Positions 44,601-56,794 are shown, counted from the first letter of the stretch. The stretch: DNA of 64,000 nt from Macrostomum hystrix (GCA_950097015.1 CATNEN010000001.1:21877501-21941500), one strand, 5' to 3'. A program made the numbers and translations. Notes: generated by a model from the sequence alone, not told the origin.

Positions 44601-47600
44601 AGGAGACACTTTGGAATCATAGGAGACACTTTGGAATCACAGGAGACACTTTGGAATCATAGGAGACACTTTGGAATCACAGGAGACACTTTAGAATCAA
44701 AATAGACACTTTGGAATCATAGGAGACACTTTGGAATCATAGGACACACTTTGGAATCACAGGAGACACTTTGGAATCATAGGAGACACTTTGGAATCAT
44801 AGGAGATACTTTGGAATCATAGGAGACACTTTGGAATCACAGGAGACACTTTAGAATCAAAATAGACACTTTGGAATCATAGGAGACACTTTGGAATCAT
44901 AGGACACACTTTGGAATCACAGGAGACACTTTGGAATCATAGGAGACACTTTGGAATCATAGGAGACACTTTGGAATCATAGGACACACTTTGGAATCAC
45001 AGGAGACACTTTGGAATCATAGGAGACACTTTGGAATCACAGGACACACTTTGGAATCATAGGAGACACTTTGGAATCATAGGAGACACTTTGGAATCAT
45101 AGGACACACTTTGGAATCACAGGAGACACTTTGGAATCATAGGACACACTTTGGAATCACAGGAGACACTTTAGAATCAAAATAGACACTTTGGAATCAT
45201 AGGAGACACTTTGGAATCATAGGAGACACTTTGGAATCACCACAGGAGACACTTTGGAATCATAGGAGACACTTTAGAATCAAAATAGACACTTTGGCAT
45301 CATAGGACACACTTTGGAATCATAGGACACACTTTGGCATCATAGGACACACTTTGGAATCATAGGAGACACTTTGGCATCATAGGACACACTTTGGAAT
45401 CACCACAGGAGACACTTTGGAATCATAGGAGACACTTTAGAATCAAAATAGACACTTTGGCATCATAGGACACACTTTGGAATCATAGGACACACTTTGG
45501 CATCATAGGACACACTTTGGAATCATAGGAGACACTTTGGCATCATAGGACACACTTTGGAATCATAGGACACACTTTGGCATCATAGGACACACTTTGG
45601 AATCATAGGAGACACTTTGGTATCACAGGAGTGGTATCAGATTCGGTAGTTTGGTATCAGATTCGGCAGTTTGGTATCAGATTCGGCAGTTTGGTATCAG
45701 ATTCGGTAGTTTGGTATCAGATTCGGTAGTTTGGTATCAGATTCGGTAGTTTGGTATCCGATTCGGCAGTTTGGTATCAGATTCGGCAGTTTGGTATCAG
45801 ATTCGGTAGTTTGGTATCAGATTCGGCAGTTTGGTATCAGATTCGGCAGTTTGGTATCAGATTCGGCAGTTTGGTATCAGATTCGGTAGTTTGGTATCAG
45901 ATTCGGCAGTTTGGTATCAGATTCGGCAGTTTGGTATCAGATTCGGCAGTTTGGTATCAGATTCGGCAGTTTGGTATAGCTCATTGTGACACTCAGGTGA
46001 CCACAGGAAGCATTTTTGTACCCTAATTCTGTTACGCATGTCGATGCACGCAGTGCTAAATGAGCAATGGAATCTCCAAGGCAGGTGTTCCCGATCTTGT
46101 TCTATTTCAGTTTCGGTTCAAGCAGCATGAGGCTGCCCAGCAGGCTAGGGTAAGGCCGGCTCATTATTCCCTGCACTGCCATTGTGCCGGAGTCGTTTAT
46201 TATCGGATTGCATGCCAAGCAGCTTTTTCTTTTGATTAGAAATTGCTCTTTTTTGTGCTCACAGCTTGTCGCTGTGCTCAAATTTTATTGTCTAGATCTG
46301 CCCAGCTCCCAAACCAGGACAGCCGATACTGCATGTCTTGAGTTCCACCGAATCAATCGATATTTACCTGTAATTTGATGTCTGGAGTAATTATAGAACT
46401 GAATAATGTTGGCCGCATTTAATTAGCCCCTATCTGTGATTGAAAATAGGTTTAAAATTGCACTTTAAGACTCAATACTTGCTTTCAATGCGATTCTTCT
46501 AAGCAGTCTAGTCTTTATCACTACCACAAGCACAACAAGGATTGCTCAAGTAACCATGCAAGTCCTTGAGCACAGCACATGGCCCAAGGCCAACTTAAGT
46601 ACGTGCCTATTCCCACCTGGTACAGAGTCTTTGTCCTACTGTTTGCTACTTACGATTCTCATACGATTCAAATCCTAATCAGTTCCCATCCCATCCCATC
46701 CCATCCTATCCCATCCCATCCCACCCCATCCCATCCCATCCCATCCCATCCCATCCCATCCAATCCCATCCCACCCCATCCCACCCCATACCATCCCATC
46801 GCATCCCATCCCATCTCATCCCATCTCATCCAATTTCATCCCATTTCATCCCATCCCATCCCATCCCATCCCATCTCATCCCATCCTATCCCATCCCATC
46901 CCATCCCATCCCATCCCATCCCATCCCAACCCATCCCATCCCATCCCATCCCACCGCATCCTATCCCATCCCATTATATCCCATCTCATCCCATCTCATC
47001 CGATTTCATTCCATTTCATCCTATCCCATCCCATCCCATCTCATCCCATCCCATCCCATCTCATCCCATCCCATTCCATCGCATCCCATCCCATCGCATC
47101 CTATCCCATCCCATCCTATCCCATCCAATCCCATCCCATCCCATCTCATCCCATCCGATCCCATCCCATCCCATTCCATTCCATTCCATCCCATCCCACC
47201 CCATCTCGATCATATTTTGAGTACGCTTTAACCGAAGAAAAGGCTCACACTCAAGTTGGTGAATGTCATTATCAACCCTGACAGCAGATCTCACAGCTTT
47301 GTCCCACCTGTGGTGATTTTAATCATTTAGTGTAAGGCCTCTGTCTTGACAGCCTCCCCAACCAATGCCACTCCTGCCTCCGTCCAGAGGGAAGCTGAGC
47401 TTCATCACCCGCCACCGGAAAAGTCACCGTTCGGAGGCGGCCGGTCCTTCGGCAGCGACTGCAGCCGCGGCGAGTTCTTCGGCCCGTCCGCAGAGCTCCA
47501 GGGAGCGCAAGAACTCGTGCCCGGACTCGCAGGAGGCTAGTTCAGGCGGCGGCGGCGGCGAGCGAGCCGAAGGCGCCACATCCTCCTCTACATCCGGGCA

Positions 47601-48261
47601 TCATCATCGCGGTGCGGCTGGAAAAGTGAGAAGCGCTCTCGCGCGTTTACATTTTTAACTATTGCAAAGTGCGCTACATGCCTACTGATTTAAGCATAGC
47701 AGTAGTGTATTTCGTCCTAATTAAACCTAAAATTAGTATTGGAATACAATTCGTTTGAATTCATCTTCTGCAAGGCTAGGCTAGCCCAGTCTAGTTCTCG
47801 TTTGAATTTAGGCTTATCATGCCCGCCTTATTCCATTCCCTACGCCTTAAATCCAAAAGCTTACGATGATCGGTCACAATGGTTTCCTATTAGACCTACG
47901 GGAATATCTTTGCACACCCACCTCACTCCATTTTCCTACACTCTAAAACCAAAGCCTATTCTGATTGGTCCTGATGGTTTTGCATTAGGATTGGTCCTTC
48001 ACAAGTGTCCAGCAAATAACTTTCTTTGTTTGTTTCAACGAAACTTTCTAGGAACTGCGAAAAATTCCGTCGGAAATCGGCTCAAGCGGCAGTTACAACA
48101 ACGACACAGACATCTCGGCGTCTGGGCAGCAGCAGCAGCAGCAGCAGCCGCAGCAGGGCATCGCCAAAAAGAAGTCCGGCATCAGTTTCAACAGTTTGCA
48201 GAGTTTCTTTAGCAACAGAAAAAGCAAAAGCCGCTCGGAGTCCAAACTCAACCCGGCCTAA
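41697..48261 (+). CDS. Dbl-family Rho guanine nucleotide exchange factor
   Basis: The main exon 41697-43270 begins at ATG 41697, with an in-frame stop upstream. An acidic, Gly-rich N-terminal stretch precedes a DH domain (about residues 133-320: IYEIVDSEESYVNKL, MSPVQRCMRYSLLV) and a PH domain (about 335-470: KFEQRKIFLFDQMMLV, TRAQWVAELRQM). DH-PH proteins activate Rho-family GTPases at membranes; the Trio/Dbl-like subclass is a guess. Downstream exons are 46111-46149 (FRFKQHEAAQQAR), 47353-47625 (phase 0, Ser-rich, basic) and 48052-48261 (Gln run, then a basic Ser-rich tail, stop TAA). The strong donor at 43271 is phase 2, but these exons read in phase 0. Either a donor at 43116 (AAG/GTGCTG, phase 0), an unseen small exon, or a short isoform ending at the TGA at 43271-43273 would resolve this. 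Confidence 0.85.
43274..44035. other. Start of RhoGEF intron, no repeat
   Basis: AT-rich intronic DNA before the 20-bp array. No confident extra exon was found, although a small 3n+1 exon is expected somewhere here if the 43271 donor is used. Confidence 0.4.
44040..45620. repeat. 20-bp minisatellite in a RhoGEF intron
   Basis: About 79 copies of aggagacactttggaatcat. A six-unit or longer higher-order pattern is visible from the recurring marker ttagaatcaaaatagacac (44507, 44691, 44847, 45171, 45282, 45435). Caccacagg insertions break the phase twice near the end. Confidence 0.95.
45625..45975. repeat. Second 20-bp minisatellite, abutting the first
   Basis: About 17 copies of ggtatcagattcggcagttt (cagttt/tagttt variants) directly follow the previous array, joined at ggtatcacaggagtggtatc. 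The two units share only ggtatca at the junction. Confidence 0.93.
46680..47205. repeat. (CCATC)n pentanucleotide array
   Basis: About 105 copies of ccatc with ccatt, ctatc, ccacc and tcatc variants, in the RhoGEF intron 46150-47352. It yields spurious long frames such as SHPIPSHPI on the plus strand. Confidence 0.94.
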
Positions 48262-49165
48262 GCAGCCTGGCGAGAACTGTACAACTCGCACGCGGTCAGT
48301 GCTTAAAAAGAATGCGTTCTCTTTGTTCGCGAACTTTGCGAGTCTTTTATTGCCGCTTTCTTTTGAAGCGTAATTTCTGTACAATGTAACAGTAACTGCT
48401 CTGTTTGTGAAACCGGAATCTGGAGTTCAGGATTGAAGATTAAAAGTCAAAACAATGTGTCAGGGAAGGCTGTGGTGTGACAGTGAGGGCTGTGGGGTGT
48501 CAGGGAAGACTGTTTGGTGCCCCCCTTCAGAAGAAACGGGAAGCGGTTAAAATCCAAGTAATATATGTTTTTTTACTAACAATTTAGTTTGTTAAATGCA
48601 AATTTAAAAGTTTTCACCAAGGAGTCGTCGTTAATTAAAAAAGTTTTTTAACTGTGGTTAGAAAACATCCTCTTTAGTAATATTTAATGACTATGGCTTC
48701 TGACAGTTCAACATTTTTCCGGCATGTCAACTACAATAAATAAGGAATTGTGTCCGTACCGCACTACTGAATTAGTAGTCTATATTGAAAGCTGTGCTAA
48801 TTTTGTGTCCGTTTTTGGCATTCGACTTGGCGGGTTGCGGCACTGGATGCGGTATGGTGCATTCTTGTCTGGCGCCCCTACACTAGCTTTCTGTGTGTTC
48901 TTCTTACAATAGAAATGTTGCGTTTTCTTTTGCTTCGTCGCAAGTTTTTATCCTCAGTAGTTTCTGTTAGTTTGTTGCTTTTATCTCCCAATAAAGATTT
49001 TTGTTCAGCAATTTTGTGCTCAGATACTTCACTAATATTTTGTCGCCCACTCAGTACTCAATAACTTTAGCTCGTATTGTGAGCCGCTGTGCTTTTAGCA
49101 ATAGCCTTTTTAATCAATAAGGATTTAATGTGTTAAGGTTTAAGGATTTAAGGTTAAGATGTACA
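48262..49165. other. RhoGEF 3' flank with poly(A) signal
   Basis: Probable 3' UTR and flank. AATAAA at 48990-48995 (cccaataaagattt) is the first good signal after the stop and would give a UTR of about 750 nt. No other gene. Confidence 0.45.
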
Positions 49166-49169
49166 CTTA

Positions 49170-49690
49170 GGTCAAGGGTATAATGCTCGCACTCTACATT
49201 TAGGCCCAGGCTTAAGGCTTATGCGTACATGGAGGGTAGGGTATGAGGTTCGCATGTGTACATTCAGGCCCAGGCTTAAGGCTTGTGCGTACATGGAGGG
49301 TATGGGTGAGGCTCGCATGTGTACATTAAGTCCCAGGCTTAAGGCTTGTGCGTACATGGAGGGTAGGGTATGAGGTTCGCATGTGTACATTCAGGCCCAG
49401 GCTTAAGGCTTATGCGTACATGGAGGGTAGGGTATGAGGTTCGCATGTGTACATTCAGGCCCAGGCTTAAGGCTTATGCGTACATGGAGGGTAGGGTATG
49501 AGGTTCGCATGTGTACATTCAGGCCCAGGCTTAAGGCTTATGCGTACATGGAGGGTAGGGTATGAGGTTCGCATGTGTACATTTAGGCCCAGGCTTAAGG
49601 CTAATGCGTACATGGAGGGTAGGGTATGAGGTTTGCATGTGTACATTCAGGCCCAGGCTCAAGGCTTGTGCGTACATGGAGAGAAGGTGT
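49170..49690. repeat. 64-bp minisatellite
   Basis: About eight copies of a 64-bp unit with ggcccaggcttaaggcttat, gcgtacatggagggtagggt and atgaggttcgcatgtgtaca. Copies are 90% or more alike by eye. Confidence 0.93.
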
Positions 49691-50972
49691 ATGAGGAGAC
49701 TTGGGTGTTCGTAGACTGGGGATATAGGTTTCAAACTAACCTCATGAAGCGTAACCTTCTTCTTTGATTTGTCCATGACCTGGTAATAAACTTTTTTGTT
49801 TAGAAAAAAACTTGTAATAGTCGTAAATATGTTCTGTTCCTTATTTAAATGTGGCCATCTAGCACATTGCGAAATATAGTAAACAAGCCTGTTTGTACTT
49901 GTTGTCAACAAAACACTGTGTGTTCCTTAATTTTTCTATCGTCCAAAAACAGAATCGCGCGCATCCGATTACAGTTTAAAAAATATTTTATTTCTTGTAC
50001 GCGTTTTACTGCTATGAAAGAAACAAAAAGTTTCGCCTTTTGCAGTCGTTTTTTGTTTGAATGTACTCGTTTCATGCGCCGATGGTCCATCGCTTTGTTT
50101 ATTCCTTTCTTGTAAAGCTCTTTGGTCGCTTTTGTAGCAAAATGTGTTCACTGTTTATTTGTGATATTTTTGTTCCTCGATAGTTCGCTGGAGAAGACGG
50201 CCTGGAATCGATAATTAATGTTTATAACAAGACTTGAAAGTCTAAACGCGCCAAGAGTTGGTGCAGGCCCGAGCATTGTTGCAATGCGCACACATTTCAA
50301 GGCCTTTTCAAGTCATTTCAAATAATTTTCTTTAGTAGTCCAGCTGCAGAATAATATTGTTGCTACTTGAAATTTTCAATACTGTTAGTAGAGTTCAATG
50401 GTCGAAGAAAAAAATTTAAGTAACGAAGAGCTATCAATAAAGAAGTCTATTTCGGATAGTTTTTATTGCCAAGAATGATATAAAATATAACTAATCTACC
50501 AAGCTCATGCTGAATGGTCCACAGAAGACAGATTTCTAATTTTACAAAAGCAGACTACACTTAATATCACAGATATCAATAGAAAACAAGCAAATGCTCC
50601 AAGGACTCATAATAAAACCCGTTTAAAACAAAGATAATTTTCATTTCATAAAAAAATGGTGAACTGTTTGTGACTTTCCGTAGCCAGCGGAACGAAGCAA
50701 ATAGAAAAGCAGTGAAAATATACCAGAATAAGATTGCAAACAAGGCAGCAGTGAGTGTTTAGCAGAACAGAACTTAAATATTGTGCTTTTAATAACGATA
50801 GAGTTTACACAAAGTCCCACTGTTCAAACACTAGAAACATCTTGCTATCAAAACAGAAGCTTCGCTTATTTACACATATTTTAAGCATGATGATTGCCTT
50901 AATGGACAATATGTCCAGAAGATTGAATGAGTCTGTGAGTTTGCAAGCGCGTGGTGGATACTTGATCTGTTC
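49691..50972. other. Intergenic DNA before CCDC169
   Basis: AT-rich DNA between the 64-bp array and the 3' end of the minus-strand CCDC169 gene. Short frames here are not supported. Confidence 0.5.
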
Positions 50973-53207
50973 TCATAGCGACGGCAGCTGCTTCACTGCC
51001 GCTGTCTTCTTGATTGGACCTTTGCGCGGATCGATAACTCGCTGATCGGGCGGAATGTTTCTGAGATTTGGCGGCGATAGTGGGCAAAGATGTAGAGAAG
51101 CATCATATAGCCTTTCCTGACACACCACAGCCTTCACTGACACACCATAGCATTCCCTGACACACCACAACCTCCATTGACACACAACAGCCTTTCCTGA
51201 AACACCCCAGCCTTCCCTGACACACCACAACCTTCCCTGACACACCACAGCCTTCACACCTGACACACCTGACACCTGACACCTGATACACCTGACCCAC
51301 CGCACGTTCCCTGAACCACCACCGCCTTGCTTTAAAACTACCCCACAGCCCAGATCTCTCTGTCACCCAGAATTATTTGGCACAAGGTTGCCCTACTCAG
51401 CACTGTCGCAAGAAGACCAGCGAAGTCAAGCAATTTAAGTTCGCTCACCTCTGCCCGATGCTTCGCTTGGGCGAACCTCGCGGACTTTTCGGCCGGTTGC
51501 CGCCACCAGCGCCGCCGTCGCCTGAGGCAGCGGCTGTGAGGGCGTTGGATTTGCGAATCTCACCCAGGTTGACATTGATCTGGTTGATTTCCTCCTGGAT
51601 GTTCTTGCGCTCTTCGTTGGCTTTGTGATAGGCCTGATGAATTCGAAATGTATTTTAAATAAAAATTCATGCAAAAACTTACAGAACATATACCAATTAA
51701 GGACCCGACAAACCCGTTATTTGGAAAATCTCGTGTTTGGAAACAGATTATATGTTATATGTGGGATGTCCATAGTGGCCTAGTTTCACCAGTTTTAGCC
51801 CTTGAAGGTCCAGCAGTCCGTCTATACAAAGATGGGTGACCACCGAAGACGGAGAAGATGCAGGCACATTCGGGTGACTTCTGAGTCAGATGACGGAGAC
51901 GACCCAATTTAGTGGCTAGCCTCTAGCTTGGCCTTATACGGTCTAATTCTAGTGCTCCTGTTGAGCAGCTCTAAGCTACTAAAGCTAGTGTATTTTGGGC
52001 TTGATCCTATACAAGCAGCAGTGGTTGTGGACATAGACGATTCTCAATCTGCTTCATCGTCTCAAATAAAAGTGCACATTGCTGTAGTCCAACAGGTGAC
52101 ATGCTGATAAATATTGAAGGCCTGGCAAGGCTGCAGTGCTAATTAGTGTATAGGGGTGTATGAAATTCAAAAGTTCTCACGAGAAAAATCACACCTTCCG
52201 CCAAAACCATTGAATATCTCGACGTTCTGAAGAGCTGGCTACTTGATTATTGTTTCAGAAGATGCGCAACAAAAAGTTTGCCCTGTTCTTGAGTTTCGTG
52301 TGCTTCCGTTGCTCCGTTCGGGTGAAGCAAAAAATGGTCAGGGTGGAATTTCAACCCCTTGGTAATTTCTATTGCTAACTAACTCACCTTAGCTTCCTGA
52401 TCCACTCGCCAATCTATGTCTTTTCTCTGATTGATTAGGCCATTCTTCTCCTTCTGCAACAGTTTAATCATATTCGGTGTAGCCGATCCGAATTCAGTTG
52501 TAATAGTGTTGGACTTGACAATGCGTTGGACTGAAATGGTCATAGTGTTATAATGAACAAACCAGATACCGCTAATTCAAGGCCAATAATTAAGATACAA
52601 CTTAGCGCAACTTACTATCTTTAGAAGTTTTAGACGCTTGCATAACTTTTTCCTGCAGAATAACAATCTGTTTTCTCAGCTGTTCATTGATTTCTTGCTG
52701 AATCTCGAAGCGAGTCTTCCATTCGTTGCCTGATGAAAACATTTCGCAGTAAGTAGTTAATAGGTCTATTTAAATGATGTTTTAAATTTGATAAATGGTA
52801 ATTTTTGAACAGCGTGTCACTTACTTTCATCTTCAATGCCCTCGTATCGCTTCTCTAACTCGGCAACCGTGACAGCAAGCTCATTGCAGGATTCCTCCAC
52901 CATGTCTCTGGTCGTTTGGAAAGGGGGGATTGAAGCTTATATGAAATTGCTGAGAAGAATCATGTCAAATCTTACATTTTAATTTGCATACATTTCCCAA
53001 GCCCCTGCATGGAAAATATTTTTTATAGCTTTAGCTTACATATGCATAGCTGTGGCTGTATCCTACAGTTTTTTATTTTATAAGAAATTCTTGCATTATC
53101 TAAAAATGTGTATTGTTACATTGCGAGCGAAATACGTACTTCATCTGTGTCTCCTGCATCAGGGTGGCGCGAAGCCTTTCAAGGTCAAGGTCTTCATCAC
53201 TGAACAT
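50973..53207 (-). CDS. CCDC169: Coiled-coil domain-containing protein 169 orthologue, six exons
   Basis: Minus-strand exons: 53140-53207 (ATG), 52825-52907, 52616-52729, 52388-52530, 51449-51633 and 50973-51060 (stop). All junctions are GT-AG and every phase matches, giving 226 residues, close to the roughly 214 of the human protein. Conserved stretches recalled from that family are MKDMVEES..VAELEKR..IEDE, NEWKTRFEIQQEINEQLRKQI, LQKEKNGL..DQEAKAYHKANEE and a basic C-terminus, RKGPIKKTAAVKQLPSL. The protein is mostly coiled coil with a Gly/Ser/Pro-rich linker (GDGGAGGGNRPKSPRGSPKR). Function is poorly known. Intron 5 holds a degenerate minisatellite and intron 4 a SINE fragment. The assignment is from recognition of sequence blocks, not a search. 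Confidence 0.85.
51110..51300. repeat. Degenerate 20-bp repeat in CCDC169 intron 5
   Basis: About nine imperfect copies of ctgacacaccacagccttcc lie in the 388-bp intron 51061-51448, near the acceptor side of the minus-strand gene. Confidence 0.85.
51770..52340 (-). mobile_element. SINE family B fragment in CCDC169 intron 4
   Basis: Shares gtccatagtggcctagttt.., cttgaaggtccagcag, gtgacatgctgataaa, aaggcctggcaaggc, gaatatctcgacg and ttgctccgttcgggtg with the copies near 57 and 58.6 kb. It contains an extra unrelated stretch (about 51900-52090), so it is rearranged or composite. The head is missing. Confidence 0.6.
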
Positions 53208-54987
53208 TTTTCAAGAAGAAAAAATCGTATAATGAAAAATGATGGCTATTTAAATGAATGTAGGTATGGCTCTTTTAAAGAAGATTTATCAGAGTGGCTG
53301 TCCCATACAATGCTTAAAATCTAATTCGGCGTGCAAAGTTGAATTACCAATAATCTGAAGACGCGCGAATAAAACAAAATATTTATCACAAAATGCAATT
53401 AATCATAGCGTTCATTCAACCAATGCTTTCGTAAATCTCTAGCTGAAAAGTTTAAAAAATAAATAATCCTAAAGATATAGGTTCTATAAGATTGAATTGA
53501 TGATGTAGCGCATGTAACGACGTATCTGATTCTCCAGTAGTCTTTTAGTCCATTTAGACATTTAGACAGGTGGATGATTATAGTAAACTTATGAACTTTT
53601 TGAGAGTTTGAGTATATAATTAAATTCGACTTGGCTATCAGCCAAAATTAAAAACTATATCTAAAGCCGACAGACAGGCTAGGCTTAGGCCAAGGCCTAA
53701 GCCTAGTCATAGGACCTAGCTTGTAGTTGTAAGTCTACCTACTAGCGACTATACTGTACTAGGGCCGACTACTAGATAGGCCCTAATAACTTTTAGGCTT
53801 GCTAGGCCTAGCTTTGAAGTTATGAATATCAGGATGGTTAATAGGCCCCTATTAATTATTGATGTTATATCATTTTTGAATTGCATGTTTTATTCTTCAA
53901 TTGGCTTAAATATTAGAAATCTAAGTCTTTTGATTTTTTTGCTAGCTTAATTGATTTATGCTATATAAATCCCTATTGGAAAAGTGGACAAGTGATGTCT
54001 AACCATACATTTCATTTTATTTGGGGTCAATAGGCCCCTACCAAAGTTTTCATATTCAATGTGGATCATGTTTTGAGATAAAAATTTTGACCTCATGTTG
54101 CATGTCCCCAGATATTTCTACTCTTATTCTAGTTGGGATTTAAATAGGTCATATTTATCAGAAAATATCTTTTTTATTCTTTTTCATGTTAAATAAGAAA
54201 GGTAGGCCTATTGAATTGATGTAAATTGAAAAAAAATGATATTTTCACTTGTTATTGTACCTAGAACTTCCTAGAAGATAGTATAGCTATATTTATCTAT
54301 TAGCTGATTTGATTTTGTTCTTAATAGTCTTATTTGGTAAACTACAAAACTAGCTAAATATTTACCTACTAGGTCCCACTCTTACTTAGGTTGGGTCAAG
54401 ATCAGAATCATGTGTTCTATGCAAGCTATTTTTGTCACAAATTTATTATAGGTGGTATACATTTCAAGCAAAAATTGTCTTAACTTATTTATAATGAACA
54501 ATACCACAAAATTTATGCACTCTTAAGCTGTCATATACTCTTAATTGTGTGAAGGGTATTTACTATTTGGGTAGGCCTATAACAAATAGTATTATTTGTT
54601 ATACCTGTTGTGCACTATGAATTTTAGGTGATTTCTAGTATATAATTCAAAATACTCAGCATATTTTACCATTAGAAATGTTTTCAGACTTCAGATTTGT
54701 GGTCACAAGTTCGAATTTGAGTTCAAGAGTGTCAATTTGTAGTATCCTAAAGCCAGACATATAATTCCCTTTTGTTTTAACTTCACCACACCTAAAATTC
54801 AAGCATCTATAGATAAGGTAGGGTCAAGAAATAGATTTCAGTTGCTAAGGAATTGTAAAGTTATTTTATATACAATGCTAGCTTCTGAGCCAAGTCAAAG
54901 GGCTACTAGAAATAGCTACTTATGCAATCACTTTAATAAAATAAAAACTTAGCAAAATCTCCTAAAATTCCAATCCTTCAGCCAGTC
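53208..54987. other. Divergent intergenic region, CCDC169 / RSU1
   Basis: 1.8 kb of AT-rich DNA between divergent start codons. taggcct-type motifs recur, concentrated at 53670-53830, including a 28-bp palindrome. RSU1's ATG follows an acceptor-like tccttcag by six bases, suggesting an upstream non-coding exon or trans-splice site. Confidence 0.5.
53679..53706. repeat. 28-bp palindrome
   Basis: ctaggcttaggcc, then aa, then its exact reverse complement ggcctaagcctag: 13-bp arms with a 2-bp centre. It sits about 470 bp upstream of the CCDC169 start. The function is unknown. Confidence 0.8.
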
Positions 54988-56715
54988 ATGCCTTCCAAAG
55001 CGAAGAAAGCTGTTGAGGAAGCTCTTGAGGAAGCCAGGATGCAGCTCGACCTTGGCAACAAAGATATCGATGACCTTTTCCGAGTTCCCTACCTGCTGAC
55101 CCACCAGTTCTTTCATGAATCACTCACCCACCTGACACTGTGTCACAACAAGATCTCCATCCTACCCAAGGAGATCACTGTCCTAGTGCAACTGGAACAC
55201 CTGAACCTGTTCAACAATCACCTCACGGACGTGTGTCCTGAGATCACCCAGCTGAACAAGCTCAGGCTGCTTAACCTTGGCATGAACCGGCTGACCCAAC
55301 TACCCAAGGGATTCGGCGGATTCCCTCAACTGGAAATTCTCGACCTAAGCTATAACAATCTGTGCGAGACTAGCCTGCCCAATAATTTCTTCGAATTGAA
55401 CTCACTTCGGGCCCTGTACCTGGGCGACAACGACTTTGAGCACATCCCGGCGCGAGTGCAAAACCTCACTAATCTGCAGGTGGTGAGTGAACCAGGATAC
55501 TGTTTCATCCATCTATCCTGTGTTTGTATTGTCCTTAGTCCATCTTCAAAATTGGTTGTTAATCTACCCCCCACAAAGTGACCCTGTCGCTCATTACCCC
55601 AACCACAATGTTATCAAATCCGCCATTACCCCATCTAAAATGTTTTTAAATCGGTCATTACCCCATATACACAATGTTATCAAATTGCCCATTGACACAT
55701 CCAAAACATTATCAAATCAGTCATTACCATCTCCGCAATGTTATGAAATCGTTCATTGCCCCATTTAGACTGTTTTTAAATCGCTCATTATCCTATCTAC
55801 ACAATGTTATCAAATCGGTCATTACCCCATCTACAATGTTTTTAATCGGACATTACCCTATCCGCAATGTTATAAAATCGGTCATTACCCCATCCACAAT
55901 GTTATTTAATCGGACATTACCCTATCCACAATGTTATAAAATCGGTCATTACCCCATCTACAATGTTTTTAAATCGGTCATTACCCGATCTACAATGTTT
56001 TTAAATCGGTCATTACCCGATCTACAATGTTTTTAAATCAGTCATTACCCCATCTACAATGTTTTTAAATCGGTCATTACCCCATCTAAAATGTTTTTAA
56101 ATCGGTCATTACCCCATCTAAAATGTTTTTAAATCGGTCATTACCCCATCTAAAATGTTTTTAAATCGGTCATTACCCCATCTAAAATGTTTTTAAATCG
56201 GTCATTGCCCTATCTACACAATGTTATCAAATCGGTCATTACCACATCCAAAACATTATCAAATCGGTCTTTACCCCATCCACAATGCTATAAAATCGGT
56301 CATTACCCCATCCACAATGTTATTTAGTCGGTCATTACCTCACTAGGGTATCATAAAACCGTCACCCACCCCACTCCGCCAGCTGTCATTCCGCGACAAT
56401 GACCTGGTTGACGTGCCCCCAGAGCTGGGCAAATGCGTGCAATTGCGGGAGGTCCACCTGCAGGGCAATCGGTTGCTGGTGCTGCCACCAGAATTCGGTC
56501 AGCTAGACCTGACTGGAGCTAGGCAGGCCGTTAAGCTGGACAATAATCCTTGGATTGAGCTGATCGCTGACCAGCTGCTTATCGGGCCTTCGCACGTGAT
56601 GGAATATCTGAAGACTGACGCCTATAGATTTCATTATCAGCGATTTCAGGAAGTGGCCCAGACCCACCCGCCCAGGGCTAACAAATCCAAGAAGACTAGT
56701 CGCAAACTGAATTAA
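54988..56715 (+). CDS. RSU1: Ras suppressor protein 1 (leucine-rich repeat protein)
   Basis: Exons 54988-55482 and 56383-56715, phase 0 junction (CAG GTG/GTGAGT..CCGCCAG/CTG), make 275 residues against 277 in human RSU1. Leucine-rich repeats run through the centre: LTHLTLCHNKISILPKEI, LNLGMNRLTQLPKGFG, LEILDLSYNNL, LRALYLGDNDFEHIP and LREVHLQGNRLLVLPPEFG. The RSU1-specific C-terminal region follows (LDLTGARQAVKLDNNPW, IADQLLIGPSHVMEYL, KKTSRKLN). In animals RSU1 binds PINCH in the integrin-linked IPP complex at focal adhesions and dampens Ras signalling. The ATG follows a splice-acceptor-like site. AATAAA begins only 15 nt after the stop. The intron is mostly a 32-bp array. Confidence 0.96.
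55585..56345. repeat. 32-bp minisatellite filling the RSU1 intron
   Basis: About 24 copies of a 32-bp unit (aatcggtcattaccccatct plus acaatgttttta). The first copies, nearer the donor, are diverged. The block 56040-56200 is nearly perfect. The array ends about 40 bp before the acceptor. Confidence 0.94.
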
Positions 56716-56729
56716 CTGCGAAGCTGTTC

Positions 56730-56735
56730 AATAAA
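56730..56735 (+). other. Poly(A) signal of RSU1
   Basis: AATAAA starts 15 nt after the TAA, predicting a 3' UTR of only about 30-40 nt. Confidence 0.75.
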
Positions 56736-56794
56736 CTGATCCAGCGTTCAACATATTTGCCGCTTCCAATTTGTTCAATTAATTAACAATACAG

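Noticed and set aside
45751-46026. 91-codon frame with QIRQFGIRFGS-type repeats
   Set aside because: Translation of the second 20-bp array in the RhoGEF intron.
46579-47220. 213-codon SHPIPSHPI frame
   Set aside because: Translation of the (CCATC)n array in a RhoGEF intron.
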